Shown here: in pieces, positions 56,132-64,000 of the stretch | Layout: the number at the start of each line of letters is the position of its first letter | Position numbering within the stretch: position 1 is the stretch's first letter | From: Nitrospirota bacterium | Lineage (GTDB): Bacteria; Nitrospirota; Thermodesulfovibrionia; Thermodesulfovibrionales; UBA9159 | DNA: 64,000 bases | Direction of reading: 5' to 3' | Assembly (NCBI GenBank): GCA_023475105.1 | Contig: JAMCWJ010000087.1 | Span: 1 to 64,000, forward strand | Program-made: the position numbers and the translations under genes | Notes under the pieces: model-generated | Told to the model about the DNA's origin: nothing | What the model saw: only the letters and a program-made list of their open reading frames with translations | Database searches by the model: none

Positions 56132-57265
56132 TCACTTCAAATTGCGTAGTTGGGCTACCAGAGTGTACAGCTTCCACCGGTATCTCTGGTAGTCGGTTAT
56201 CGTAGACACGTCGAAGTCTTTTCCGAGACCCGAGTCATCTCCCACTCTCACGCAGGTGGGACAGGTGGCCGCGCCCGTAAAATTCGCGAACCTGTACCCC
56301 GGGTCCAGCTGGCCTTCGTGAGCGAGAATATAGATCCTTACTTCCACCAACTGATTTCTTATCTCCTCAGCGGACAACAATGATATGTCTTCGCTCGCGC
56401 TGTCGATGGCCCCGTCTGCGTCGGTGTCGAGTTCGTAAATCACCTGCATATTTGCGACACAGTCGAGAAGCGACGTAACATTCTCCGGGGGAAAAGTGCC
56501 GCCTGCATGGCTTAGAACAGCCTTAACCAGGACCCCTGTTCCCGGGGCGCATCTCCCGGGCAACGCGGCAGGGATGCTCACATAATAATCGGCCCTGTTG
56601 AACGGCATCCGTAAGTTCGTGTCGGGGTCGATCCCGTATATCAGGTACGCCTCCATCTCCTGGGCAGGAGAAAAGGCCGCAGGAAACGACGCCGCCGCGA
56701 TCGTATAAAATGTATTACCGTCCATCACCAGCTCCCTCATCCTCGTATCCCCCACCCTGGGCCTGACAACGATCACCCTGTCCGTACCGTACGTCAGGTC
56801 CTCAGACCCCCAGGTTCTCGGCGTCGGCACACTTTCGTTAACGATGTAAGTCCATCTCTGTGCGGTTTCGCTTCGCGCAACGACAGCAGATTTAATCACC
56901 AGATAATCCGAGTCCTTTGCAATGCCGGGATAGCTCTTGTTATTGCCGCTCAGAATGGCTCTCGGTGCTTTGTCGGCGGTACCGTTGTCGTTAAAGTCGG
57001 TTGCGGGCGCAGCGGCAGCTTCGTTATAGACGATAGTATCTCCGGGGAAATACCACGGCAATCCATATCCTGCCTGCTCCAGGTCCGTTCTCAAGAGATC
57101 GAGGCCGACAATACCCTCTATGGAGGTCTCGGCAATCCTGCTCTGCTGCTTAAACTGATTCACGAGCGGGATAAATATTCCCGTTGCGGCAGCTATGGCG
57201 AAAGAAAAGATCGCAACGGTGATCATCAGTTCTACGAGGCTGAATCCATCCTGTTTCCCGGTCAT
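56132..57265 (-). CDS. PilW-like type IV minor pilin
   Basis: 377 residues with a class III signal: the short basic leader MTGKQDG is cleaved before FSLVELMITVAIFSFAIAAA, with Glu at +5. The large C-terminal domain contains two Cys pairs, one of them CPTC. It overlaps the pilV-like stop by 4 bp. A priming-complex role is inferred from PilW relatives. Confidence 0.87.
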   Translation of the reverse strand: MTGKQDGFSLVELMITVAIFSFAIAAATGIFIPLVNQFKQQSRIAETSIEGIVGLDLLRTDLEQAGYGLPWYFPGDTIVYNEAAAAPATDFNDNGTADKAPRAILSGNNKSYPGIAKDSDYLVIKSAVVARSETAQRWTYIVNESVPTPRTWGSEDLTYGTDRVIVVRPRVGDTRMRELVMDGNTFYTIAAASFPAAFSPAQEMEAYLIYGIDPDTNLRMPFNRADYYVSIPAALPGRCAPGTGVLVKAVLSHAGGTFPPENVTSLLDCVANMQVIYELDTDADGAIDSASEDISLLSAEEIRNQLVEVRIYILAHEGQLDPGYRFANFTGAATCPTCVRVGDDSGLGKDFDVSTITDYQRYRWKLYTLVAQLRNLK

Positions 57266-57738
57266 GACGGTCTCCCCAATATGGAAGTTATGGAATGCTC
57301 GAACTCTTTGCCTGTAGTCGGCTTCGGCACAAAAGGGGCCTCCTTTCTATGGTCCCAGCCGACGGTGATCTGCAGATTCTTTACGTCGGACGTCAGGTCG
57401 CGTATCGTCGTACAGACCCGGTAATCCTTCACGATGTTTCTAAAGTCTCTCCGGATATCGAAGCAATTCGGCCCCCCGGCTGTCAGTCCGGCGTCGTCGA
57501 AGGGAAGAGTCCTCAACCCGTTATGAGAAGTGCCGCTCGTATCCGTCAATACCCCGTTCAGTCTCTGCGCCCCGATCCGTACTGCTTCGTCCCTGAACTG
57601 GTTTCGCAGACCGCTTTCCATGCTCAGGAGACTGGCCTGAACAAGACCGAGAAGGGCCACGAGAATGATTATGAGCGAAATCATCACCTCGACAAGGGTA
57701 AACCCTCTTGAATTACTTAATGTCACAAGTCGCGCCAT
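57262..57738 (-). CDS. PilV-like type IV minor pilin
   Basis: 158 residues. The prepilin motif is RG-FTLVEVMISLIIILVALLG with Glu at +5. A small C-terminal domain follows. The start overlaps the FimT-like gene stop by 26 bp and its own stop overlaps the PilW-like start by 4 bp, showing tight coupling in the minor-pilin operon. Confidence 0.87.
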   Translation of the reverse strand: MARLVTLSNSRGFTLVEVMISLIIILVALLGLVQASLLSMESGLRNQFRDEAVRIGAQRLNGVLTDTSGTSHNGLRTLPFDDAGLTAGGPNCFDIRRDFRNIVKDYRVCTTIRDLTSDVKNLQITVGWDHRKEAPFVPKPTTGKEFEHSITSILGRPS

Positions 57739-58240
57739 TGTATTTTCCGATATTGATTTTTGTAAGCGAAGTTACGATGCAGTCGTAATCGACCTCGGAG
57801 GTATCATAAACAGCGCCTGTTTCGGGATTTAGAAGCCAGATAGTCCCGTCGGGCGTCACAAAACCCCTGCCGCTCATAAGTACCGTATTGGCCGGCACCA
57901 TCACGGTTAGGTTCCATCTTACGGGATACCTGAGGCCGCTCTTCGAAAGGGTCTTCGAGATGCCCGTCGTCAGCTCACCTGCAAGGCACTGCCCGTCAAA
58001 TGGGGGGGTGTCTTCGCAAATATCATACCGGTCCGCCGATAACGCCACGACGTACTGAACATTTCTCCCCATCGCCCTCGCCCGTGCATCCATCATGTCG
58101 ACCTGCATCGTCTTGATCTGGCTCTCCACCTTGCCCCTCTGAATCAAGCCGACAAATTGAAACGCCATCGCCATGACGAGAATGCCGATTATGGCGACCA
58201 CGACCACCAGCTCTATCAGCGTCATTCCAGATTGTTTCAT
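57713..58240 (-). CDS. GspH/FimT-like type IV minor pilin
   Basis: 175 residues. The leader is very short (MKQSG) and is followed by MTLIELVVVVAIIGILVMAM with Glu at +5. The position after the cleavage site is Met rather than Phe, as in some GspH proteins. Four Cys are in the globular part. The start overlaps the pilY1-like stop by 4 bp. Confidence 0.87.
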   Translation of the reverse strand: MKQSGMTLIELVVVVAIIGILVMAMAFQFVGLIQRGKVESQIKTMQVDMMDARARAMGRNVQYVVALSADRYDICEDTPPFDGQCLAGELTTGISKTLSKSGLRYPVRWNLTVMVPANTVLMSGRGFVTPDGTIWLLNPETGAVYDTSEVDYDCIVTSLTKINIGKYNGATCDIK

Positions 58241-61200
58241 CGTTCCCGCATGTGAAGAATCTTCCTTATCGGCCTCGGGGTGATCACCGCAGACATGCCC
58301 GAGCCCTTCGGCGGCGCACCCGGCCCCATATTACTTCGCCTGTTGCCCCTTTCAGTAAAAGCGGACGACAACGCGACCTCCTTGATCTCTCCCGTGGAGA
58401 CCTGAATCAATGCCATTCCCCTGAGAGCGGATGAGGGCGCCACACCGCCGGTACTGTAATTTACGGCCCAGAGATAGGAATTCCCGCTGAACCCGCATAC
58501 GTCGGCAGTCGGCGCGAAGGTCGTGAAGAAGACAGCGCCGGTGAATGCCGCGAGGGGATTCGTTATCAGCCGTTCCGCCTTGAAAGAAGTACCGGGTCCG
58601 TCGAGGGTAATATACCATCCGACAGGAGGCTCGGTGGCAGGCGGCGTATCTGCGAGGGTAAGGCCCGACAGGGGAGCGGCCGTACAACTGCTATCGAACT
58701 GGTCGGAGCCCAGGTAGCACGGCTCCTTCACTCCATAGATTGCGCGAACAGCGTCGGCGTCATCAATGGTTGTCCCAGCCTTGTAAAAATACCTGCCTGT
58801 CCCGAAATAGAGCCATAACTTATGGTTTCCAGTGTCCTGGAGATGAGAGATGGACGCGGTCACCGGTCCGATGCCGTTTATCAGAATGCTCGGCACCCAA
58901 TCATCGGGGTTCGTGCTTTCCTTGGTGATAACTCTCACCACTCCGCCCGCCCAACTCGTACCGGACTGCTGGGTATATCCTACATAAAATACATCATCCT
59001 GGTAGTTTCCTGTCCTGGAGGGCTTCCACCTGTCGGTATCGATGGGGGTATTCATTATCGAACTGCCGAAGGCGTTCGAAAGGCCGAGCTCAGCGCTCAT
59101 CGTCCTCACGACGCTTCCGCTTTTCACGTCGACGACAAGGATGCTGAGAGGCTGGTCCGATCTCCCGAGAAACTGATGGCTTCCCGAATCTATGGGCCCC
59201 GTCGGACCCGAGGCAAAAACAGCAAACCACTTTCCGTTTTTGTCTTTACCTCCGGTCCTCACAATGAGGGGCCCGGAGGTCGAAAAGCCGACGCGGGAAT
59301 CCGACAGCTCCCAGAGAAGGGTCGGGTTCGCGGGGTCTGTCACATCCAGGGCAAAGTATGATGAATAGCCGACATCATTCATGGGTGTCTTCACGCAATC
59401 CGGAAGGCCGTTCGTCGTCGAATTGCACGCTGCACTCGCATTTCTGCATGCGCCGCCCTGCCCCATTCCGCCGATAAGGATCGTCCTCCATGTCGAGCCG
59501 TCACTCGGCCTCGAGTTGTTCGAAAGGTCTACGGAACCCGGAACGCCGATGCTCGCATCGAACAGGTAGGGCGTTGCATCCACATAATAGAGATGACAAT
59601 AGTCGGGGTCACCCAGATATCTCAGGTAGGGAAGGGAGTTTTTCGGGATGAAGGCCCACATCTCCTGCCCGAGCGGGACAGAAGGATCGGGATTGTCGAG
59701 GCGCGCCTTCTTAGTGTCCAACTGCTCCATCACCAGTTTGCCGAGCTTAAAGGCATGGAGCATTCCGTCGTTTGCTCCGACGTATACCATCCCCCTTCCT
59801 TTATAACCGGAAGAGTTGACGAATTTGTTATAGCTCGAATCGCTATATCCGGTAGGAGCCGATGAGTCGTAGGTATTAAGGCGAATCCATGACTGAAGTC
59901 TCGGGGTCGAGGATATGATGTCCCCGAGCTTCCATATATGAGTCTCGCCGGCGTCTATCACATTGTTGCCGTTCGTATCGATGCTGGCCGTCCTCGACCG
60001 GTAAGAAGCGCATGTATCGCCCGGGCAGTCTGCGTTTGAGGTGCACACAGCCCCGGAAGACGCGCAGTACTGGACGTCGAAACCGCCTACATAATTTATG
60101 ATATTCCTCGCCTCATTGAGCGTGCCGGCCTGCAGATAACTCTGCAACGTTCCTGCATTTGCCGTAGAAAAACTCAACAGCGACGCGCCATCCGTTGTCG
60201 TATAGAACCGCCTCGGAGTCGTCGCCGGATCCCGCGCCCATAAAAGGCTCCCGGCCTCCCAGAGATTCTTTGCCTTCTCCAGTTCAACGGTTCTCAAAAG
60301 AGTCAGCGAACTCCCATCGCCCGTGTTGTCCTTATACAGATCGGCCACGGTCTTGTTCAGGAGAGAATCGAACCTGAAATGGACGACATTGTCCTGGAGG
60401 AGGTCCAGCTCCTTATTCATATCCGTATCTTCCCTAATTGTGCTCAATGCGAGCTTCGGATCGAGATAATACCAGAGGTTTTGCATCTCGCCTATCCATG
60501 AAATCTCCGCGTTGCCGAAGTCCTTTTTCGGATAGAAAAACGCCTGGAGCAGGTTCGCCCCGCTTCCCTCACCCGAGGCGAGGATCGAGACCGCCGTGCC
60601 GGAACTCGTGCGGCGCAGGATATCCAGCACCGCGCTCAGGATGGTGTTCTTGATCTCCAATGCGTCGGTGGCGTTGTAATAAGTGTCCGGGAGCCCGTCG
60701 TTGTTCTTGTCCCAGTCGGTCGAAGACGGAGGCAACGCCGTGCAGGAACTCCCCCTCCCCTGCAAACCCGCGCAGTCCGTTGGATAGCAGCTGGTACCAG
60801 GGAAGCCGTTCAAATTGTCGGGCCACGGCTTCGTCGTCGCGTTGTAATCGAAGGAGCCGTACATCGCGACATTCCTCAGTGCCTGGTCTCCCGATGCACC
60901 GGCAACTGCGAAAAGGCTGATGCTGTAAACCCCGGCGACTTTCGTATTCACAAGCGGGTCGCCGCTCTTGACGTTCGTAAACCCTTTATGCATGCAGTAG
61001 GCAGCGACGACTGGGTCTGAAGAAGCCGATGTGCAGGGATCGGCCCCCAGATTCCCGATCGAACAGTCCACGTTGCCCCTTCCGTTCGTGTTCCACTGGC
61101 CGTCCGACATGAGGATCACATAGTTCCCGGCGCAGGGAACGAAGAGGCAATTGGTGCCGCCCTGTTGACAGATATACATCGGGTTTTTCCAGTGGTCTCC

Positions 61201-62307
61201 GCTTCCGCTTTGAGCCGGGAGCCCTCCGTATAGGGGGTCCTTCTGCGCATAATAATTCAACATGTCCCACATAGCAGGACCGGTCGGAGTGGAACTGTTT
61301 GGCTTTATCGTGTTTAGGTGAGAGATAAGATTCATGTAAGGGAACAGGACATTAGTGGAGTTCGCAGAGGTGAAGTCCCCTACGAAGATCCCATCAACCA
61401 CCTGCGAGCCGCCGAAGGCCAGCTCACCCATCCTCGGGAGAATCGAAAGCCCCTCGAAGATAAAAGCGAGCCCAGCATAAACCCTGTCCCAGGGGACCTT
61501 CAGCTGAGTGCCGTCGTCGGCTTCGAGAATGCACCCACCCGTTATCGTGCCGGTATCGTTTATCGGAAGAGCGTCATTGCATACGGTGCCGACCTTCCCG
61601 GTCGAACTGTTTCCGGACTGGCTCCAGACTTCCGGGTCGCACGATGTCGGGTCGCAAGTTCCGCTCGTGCATGTATACGAGCTGGGACACGTAGCAGGGG
61701 ACCCACCTGTCATGGCCCAGCGAAGAAGATCGATCCTGGTCATATGAACATAGTTGAGGAAATTCCCGGACTGAACATTGCAGTCTCCCGATATCGATAC
61801 GTCCGTGCAGCAGCCGTAGGTGTTTCTGCCATGGCCTGTGCCGCAGCCGAATGCCCCGGGGCCGCTGCCGTACAGGCCGGCGTTTGCACAGCGGCTGCTG
61901 CTTCTCACACACTGGTTTGCCGTGCAGGTTATGATACAGGGGTTGCCGGTAGCGACAGTCTCCTGATAGACACCGTTTGCATCCAGGTTATAATATTTAT
62001 CGGGCGTAAAATATCCTTCATAGACCTTGCTAGCGTTATAGCCGCAGTTACCCCCCGGTCCGGTTGCACAATTTGGGTCGCAAGGATAATTAGCATTGGC
62101 GCCTGCGTAATAACCGCACCAGCTCATACTGCCGCTCACATCCATTGCGAGCATGATATTCGGTTGGATTGCCTGGCTCACAATGGGAGGAATCTGGCAA
62201 TAACTGTCCATCGGAGCAGGAACTGCTGCGCGAGATGTGGAGGGGAAAAAACCGGAGAGCGCCAAGACAATGAAAACGACCAGTATCGAAAAAATATCTC
62301 TTTTCAT
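58237..62307 (-). CDS. PilY1-like pilus tip/assembly protein with von Willebrand A domain
   Basis: 1356 residues from the ATG at 62307. A signal peptide (about 1-27) is followed by a VWA-like domain with a metal-ion-dependent adhesion motif (LAMDVSGSMS) and a Cys-rich insert. The central region contains a calcium-loop-like DTNGNNVIDAGE. The C-terminal half is a PilY1 beta-propeller (GMVYVGANDGMLHAF, RTILIGGMGQGG, YSSYFALDVTDPANPTLLWE). PilY1 proteins sit at the pilus tip, control extension and retraction and mediate adhesion. Order in the operon: small secreted protein, pilY1, fimT, pilV, pilW, pilX, lipoprotein. Confidence 0.9.
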   Translation of the reverse strand: MKRDIFSILVVFIVLALSGFFPSTSRAAVPAPMDSYCQIPPIVSQAIQPNIMLAMDVSGSMSWCGYYAGANANYPCDPNCATGPGGNCGYNASKVYEGYFTPDKYYNLDANGVYQETVATGNPCIITCTANQCVRSSSRCANAGLYGSGPGAFGCGTGHGRNTYGCCTDVSISGDCNVQSGNFLNYVHMTRIDLLRWAMTGGSPATCPSSYTCTSGTCDPTSCDPEVWSQSGNSSTGKVGTVCNDALPINDTGTITGGCILEADDGTQLKVPWDRVYAGLAFIFEGLSILPRMGELAFGGSQVVDGIFVGDFTSANSTNVLFPYMNLISHLNTIKPNSSTPTGPAMWDMLNYYAQKDPLYGGLPAQSGSGDHWKNPMYICQQGGTNCLFVPCAGNYVILMSDGQWNTNGRGNVDCSIGNLGADPCTSASSDPVVAAYCMHKGFTNVKSGDPLVNTKVAGVYSISLFAVAGASGDQALRNVAMYGSFDYNATTKPWPDNLNGFPGTSCYPTDCAGLQGRGSSCTALPPSSTDWDKNNDGLPDTYYNATDALEIKNTILSAVLDILRRTSSGTAVSILASGEGSGANLLQAFFYPKKDFGNAEISWIGEMQNLWYYLDPKLALSTIREDTDMNKELDLLQDNVVHFRFDSLLNKTVADLYKDNTGDGSSLTLLRTVELEKAKNLWEAGSLLWARDPATTPRRFYTTTDGASLLSFSTANAGTLQSYLQAGTLNEARNIINYVGGFDVQYCASSGAVCTSNADCPGDTCASYRSRTASIDTNGNNVIDAGETHIWKLGDIISSTPRLQSWIRLNTYDSSAPTGYSDSSYNKFVNSSGYKGRGMVYVGANDGMLHAFKLGKLVMEQLDTKKARLDNPDPSVPLGQEMWAFIPKNSLPYLRYLGDPDYCHLYYVDATPYLFDASIGVPGSVDLSNNSRPSDGSTWRTILIGGMGQGGACRNASAACNSTTNGLPDCVKTPMNDVGYSSYFALDVTDPANPTLLWELSDSRVGFSTSGPLIVRTGGKDKNGKWFAVFASGPTGPIDSGSHQFLGRSDQPLSILVVDVKSGSVVRTMSAELGLSNAFGSSIMNTPIDTDRWKPSRTGNYQDDVFYVGYTQQSGTSWAGGVVRVITKESTNPDDWVPSILINGIGPVTASISHLQDTGNHKLWLYFGTGRYFYKAGTTIDDADAVRAIYGVKEPCYLGSDQFDSSCTAAPLSGLTLADTPPATEPPVGWYITLDGPGTSFKAERLITNPLAAFTGAVFFTTFAPTADVCGFSGNSYLWAVNYSTGGVAPSSALRGMALIQVSTGEIKEVALSSAFTERGNRRSNMGPGAPPKGSGMSAVITPRPIRKILHMRER

Positions 62308-62627
62308 TACATTCCACCCGCCCGCCATAATGTTCTTATTCTATAGATTGCGCCGCCCTTGCAAACCGAGCTGTCGATCGAAAAAGCGACCCTTTTGCCC
62401 ACAAAACCCTCCACGTCTTCAGTTTTGCCGACCCTGAATCTCCTCAACCCGGGGCAGCTGCGAGATTTCACGTTGACAACAACTGTGCCCGATTTGACAT
62501 CGACGCTGTTCAGAAAACCGGTCAGATAGAGTTCGTCCACCGCCTTTGCATGATGCGTCGTTAAGACCAGAAATGCAAAAACCAAAACGATAAAGACAAA
62601 CCCATATAGTCTGTTTCCTCTATCCAT
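62307..62627 (-). CDS. Small secreted protein heading the minor-pilin operon
   Basis: 106 residues from the ATG at 62627, which has a GAGGTG ribosome site; a GTG at 62633 is an alternative. An N-terminal signal peptide (about 8-29, ending THHAKA) precedes an 75-residue domain with two Cys (RSCPGLRRFRVG and SSVCKGGAIYRI). Its stop shares one base with the pilY1 start (TAATG). I do not recognise the family. Position suggests a role in pilus assembly or PilY1 export. Confidence 0.75.
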   Translation of the reverse strand: MDRGNRLYGFVFIVLVFAFLVLTTHHAKAVDELYLTGFLNSVDVKSGTVVVNVKSRSCPGLRRFRVGKTEDVEGFVGKRVAFSIDSSVCKGGAIYRIRTLWRAGGM

Positions 62628-62819
62628 ATTCACCTCACGATAAAAAAGGCAACGTTATCACCGGAAACTTCAGGCGTGATGGGCGAGCCCGATTGGAAGC
62701 CGGCAAGGAAGGTCCCGAACACTGCCGCACTCTGCAACTTCTCTTCATCTCCTCCACCCCCGAACGAACATTCTCGAATACGAACGACCTCTCAAAATCG
62801 TTCATTCATGATGTTTACA

Positions 62820-62836
62820 AGCACAACTTATGCCAA
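62820..62836 (-). promoter_or_regulatory. Sigma-54-type promoter of the minor-pilin operon
   Basis: On the minus strand TTGGCATAAGTTGTGCT matches the -24/-12 consensus: GG and GC are exactly 10 nt apart, with TGGCA 5 of 5 and TGC of the -12 box. It is about 190 bp upstream of the first gene. RpoN control with a PilR-type activator is known for pili in other bacteria. Confidence 0.6.
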
Positions 62837-63241
62837 TTCATGATTGCGAATAATTAAGGAAAATTAATAAATCTCTCGACACGCTTGTGTAATGTGTTAC
62901 CCAAACTGTGACTTTCATTACATAATACTGGACAGTCCACAGACGTCCAGGCGAAAAGCGGTTCGCCTCAATGGCTCCGGCCAAAACCTGCCAGCGCCGC
63001 CTGAATGGCCGCTTTGCGAGGCCTGTCTCCGGCGGAGAAACGCCAAGCAGTCTTTTGCCGTGATCGAATGACCCTTCAAGGTGCATCGTGCTTCATCGGG
63101 TTTTATGCTCCTATAGGTCTTTTTTGGCCTACAGGACTGTTTTAGCCCATGGCTGGAACAAACCTACTAATGTAATGCGGCTTAAGTCCCTTACAAAGAA
63201 ACTCTCGGGAAGAAAGTTCATCGTCATTCCTGAGATGGTAA

Positions 63242-63288
63242 TCGGGAATCCAGAGCCCTTTCAATTCCCCTCTTGCAAAGGGGAGATC
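63242..63288. repeat. Degenerate copy of the REP-like repeat
   Basis: GGGAATCC followed by a run like CCCTTTCAATTCCCCTCTTG and AAAGGGGAGATCC resembles part of the composite repeat at 53066-53125, with substitutions. It lies just upstream of the antitoxin promoter. Confidence 0.5.
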
Positions 63289-63300
63289 CGTCTTTTCATC

Positions 63301-63331
63301 TTGACATCATAACTATCATAGTTGATATAAT
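63301..63331 (+). promoter_or_regulatory. Antitoxin promoter with palindromic operator in the spacer
   Basis: TTGACA (63301-63306) and TATAAT (63326-63331) are both perfect consensus boxes, separated by 19 nt. The spacer holds the perfect palindrome AACTAT-C-ATAGTT (63311-63323), a likely binding site for the autoregulating antitoxin. Confidence 0.75.
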
Positions 63332-63350
63332 TATTACAGGAGACACAAAC

Positions 63351-63623
63351 ATGACAAAAGAACTGAATGCTTTAAAAATCAGACAGAGTCTTGGTGAGAT
63401 CCTTGAGGAGGTCTATTACAAGGGAGAGGAATTTATCATTAAGAGAGGCAGGAAGCCCATGGCAGTGCTGATACCGATTGACGAATTCGACAGCCTTAAG
63501 AGGCAGAGGGAAAAGGATATGCAGGTATTGAGCAGGATCAGGGGGAAGACCAAGGCCGCTTCGGCAAAAGAGATCGAGAAGGACGTTGAGGAAGCGGTTA
63601 AGGCGGTAAGGAAGGTTGGATAA
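63351..63623 (+). CDS. Phd/YefM-family antitoxin
   Basis: 90 residues from the ATG at 63351, which has a CAGGAG ribosome site. The N-terminal fold ALKIRQSLGEILEEVYYKGE and RGRKPMAVLIPIDEFDSLKR is the Phd/YefM DNA-binding domain. The charged C-terminal tail (KAASAKEIEKDVEEAVKAVR) would wrap and inhibit the toxin. It probably represses its own promoter through the palindrome in the promoter spacer. The toxin frame overlaps its end by 8 bp. Confidence 0.88.
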   Translation: MTKELNALKIRQSLGEILEEVYYKGEEFIIKRGRKPMAVLIPIDEFDSLKRQREKDMQVLSRIRGKTKAASAKEIEKDVEEAVKAVRKVG

Positions 63624-64000
63624 ATACAGGGTCGTTATCGACACCAATGTCTTGATTAGCGGTGTCATCCAGGGGAAAGGCTTTCCCTATAGAATCGTGA
63701 GGGCATGGGAGCAGGGAGATTTGATACTTATAACGTCAGCCGCAACTATTGAAGAAGCGAGCAGGGTCCTGAAGTATCCCAGGATCAAATCGAAGTATGG
63801 ACTCGACGATGCCGACATAAAGGAGACCGTTCTGAACCTGACGAAATATTCTGTGTTTATCAATGATCTCCCTGGAGTAGATGTCATAAAAGAGGACCCC
63901 TCCGACAACAGTTTTCTCGCGGCGGCCCTGAGCGGCAAAGCGGACCATATCATTTCCGGGGATGCGCATTTGCAGAATCTGAATGCGTACGGGGGAATTG
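63616..64000 (+). CDS. PIN-domain toxin, truncated by the window end
   Basis: At least 128 residues from the TTG at 63616, cut at position 64000. The PIN nuclease active-site acids are visible: RVVIDTNVLISG (first Asp), the central TIEEASRVL Glu, and EDPSDNSFLAAALSG with the Asp pair, followed by DHIISGDAHL. It belongs to the PIN-family toxins that cleave RNA and pair with Phd-type antitoxins. The start codon overlaps the antitoxin gene. The remaining C-terminus lies outside the window. Confidence 0.85.
   Translation, partial: MDKYRVVIDTNVLISGVIQGKGFPYRIVRAWEQGDLILITSAATIEEASRVLKYPRIKSKYGLDDADIKETVLNLTKYSVFINDLPGVDVIKEDPSDNSFLAAALSGKADHIISGDAHLQNLNAYGGI

Larger units (their letters stand above)
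62634..63350. other. Intergenic region between minor-pilin operon and toxin-antitoxin pair
   Basis: It carries a sigma-54-like promoter for the minus strand (62820-62836), GC-rich hairpins at about 62950-63050, a REP-like remnant at 63242-63288 and the antitoxin promoter (63301-63331). An open frame without a start codon at 62630-62791 (minus) reads like protein (AAVFGTFLAGFQSGSPITPE) and may be a remnant or leader. Confidence 0.6.

Noticed and set aside
62940-63100. Possible cyclic-di-GMP (GEMM-like) riboswitch on the minus strand, with GGCAAA and CGCAAAGC blocks upstream of the pilus operon.
   Set aside because: The GNRA tetraloop hairpin and flanking pairing of GEMM-I cannot be drawn, and the sequence lies upstream of the better-supported sigma-54 promoter, so it would not be in the transcript.
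1-64000. tRNA, rRNA or CRISPR array.
   Set aside because: No cloverleaf-like segment, rRNA signature or regularly spaced repeat was seen on reading. A dedicated scan could not be run.

Overview
The window is a gene-dense, GC-rich bacterial chromosome segment of 64 kb. No rRNA, tRNA or CRISPR array was seen. The gene content suggests a respiratory, menaquinone-using bacterium of a deep-branching Gram-negative lineage. Supporting features are a 14-subunit-type complex I with fused NuoCD, a Rieske/cytochrome b complex whose cytochrome b carries its own c-type heme domain, MqnE of the futalosine menaquinone pathway, RND/TolC efflux and type IV minor pilins. Nitrospirota or a relative of Desulfobacterota is my best guess; this is inference from content, not a phylogeny.

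Layout. 0-1.7 kb: a secreted metallophosphoesterase. 1.7-20.2 kb (minus): one long transcription unit running Rieske protein, cytochrome b-c fusion, nuoABCDEFGHIJKLMN and a phospholipase D/cardiolipin synthase-like gene. 20.5-23.7 kb (plus): the oxidative pentose phosphate operon gnd-zwf-pgl. 23.7-25 kb: a decayed stretch with an integrase C-terminal remnant and a small Cys-rich protein. 25-27.9 kb (plus): two radical SAM genes. 27.9-37.4 kb (minus): tetR, RND adaptor, RND pump, TolC, MacA-like adaptor, MacB-like ATPase and permease. 37.6-42.3 kb: mqnE (minus), then a divergent uvrA and an O-methyltransferase (plus). 42.3-43.9 kb (minus): a deletion-fused two-component remnant, a frameshifted signal-peptide remnant, and a free-standing archaeal-type ThrRS editing domain. 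44.2-50.5 kb (plus): peptide ABC transporter genes without ATPases, then glnE. 50.6-54.7 kb (plus): an AcsE/MtrH-like pterin-binding protein, a class I fumarase alpha-type protein, archease and rtcB. 54.7-62.6 kb (minus): a minor-pilin/PilY1 operon behind a sigma-54-like promoter. 63.3-64 kb (plus): a Phd/YefM-PIN toxin-antitoxin pair, cut by the window end.

Most notable finding. In rtcB the universally conserved active-site, metal-binding cysteine is encoded by an in-frame TGA (53514-53516). The gene is otherwise intact over 481 codons, and a stable hairpin follows at SECIS distance. The best reading is a selenocysteine-containing RNA ligase, next to archease, the known RtcB activator. Other items of interest are a dispersed approximately 120-bp element with compensatory changes in its terminal stem, a response regulator/histidine kinase deletion fusion, and the bc complex-complex I supra-operon.

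How the genes fit together. Complex I and the Rieske/cytochrome bc complex would form one NADH-to-cytochrome c chain linked by menaquinone, which mqnE helps to make. The pentose phosphate operon supplies NADPH. Archease and RtcB form an RNA repair/ligation pair. The minor pilins and PilY1 build and tip type IV pili.
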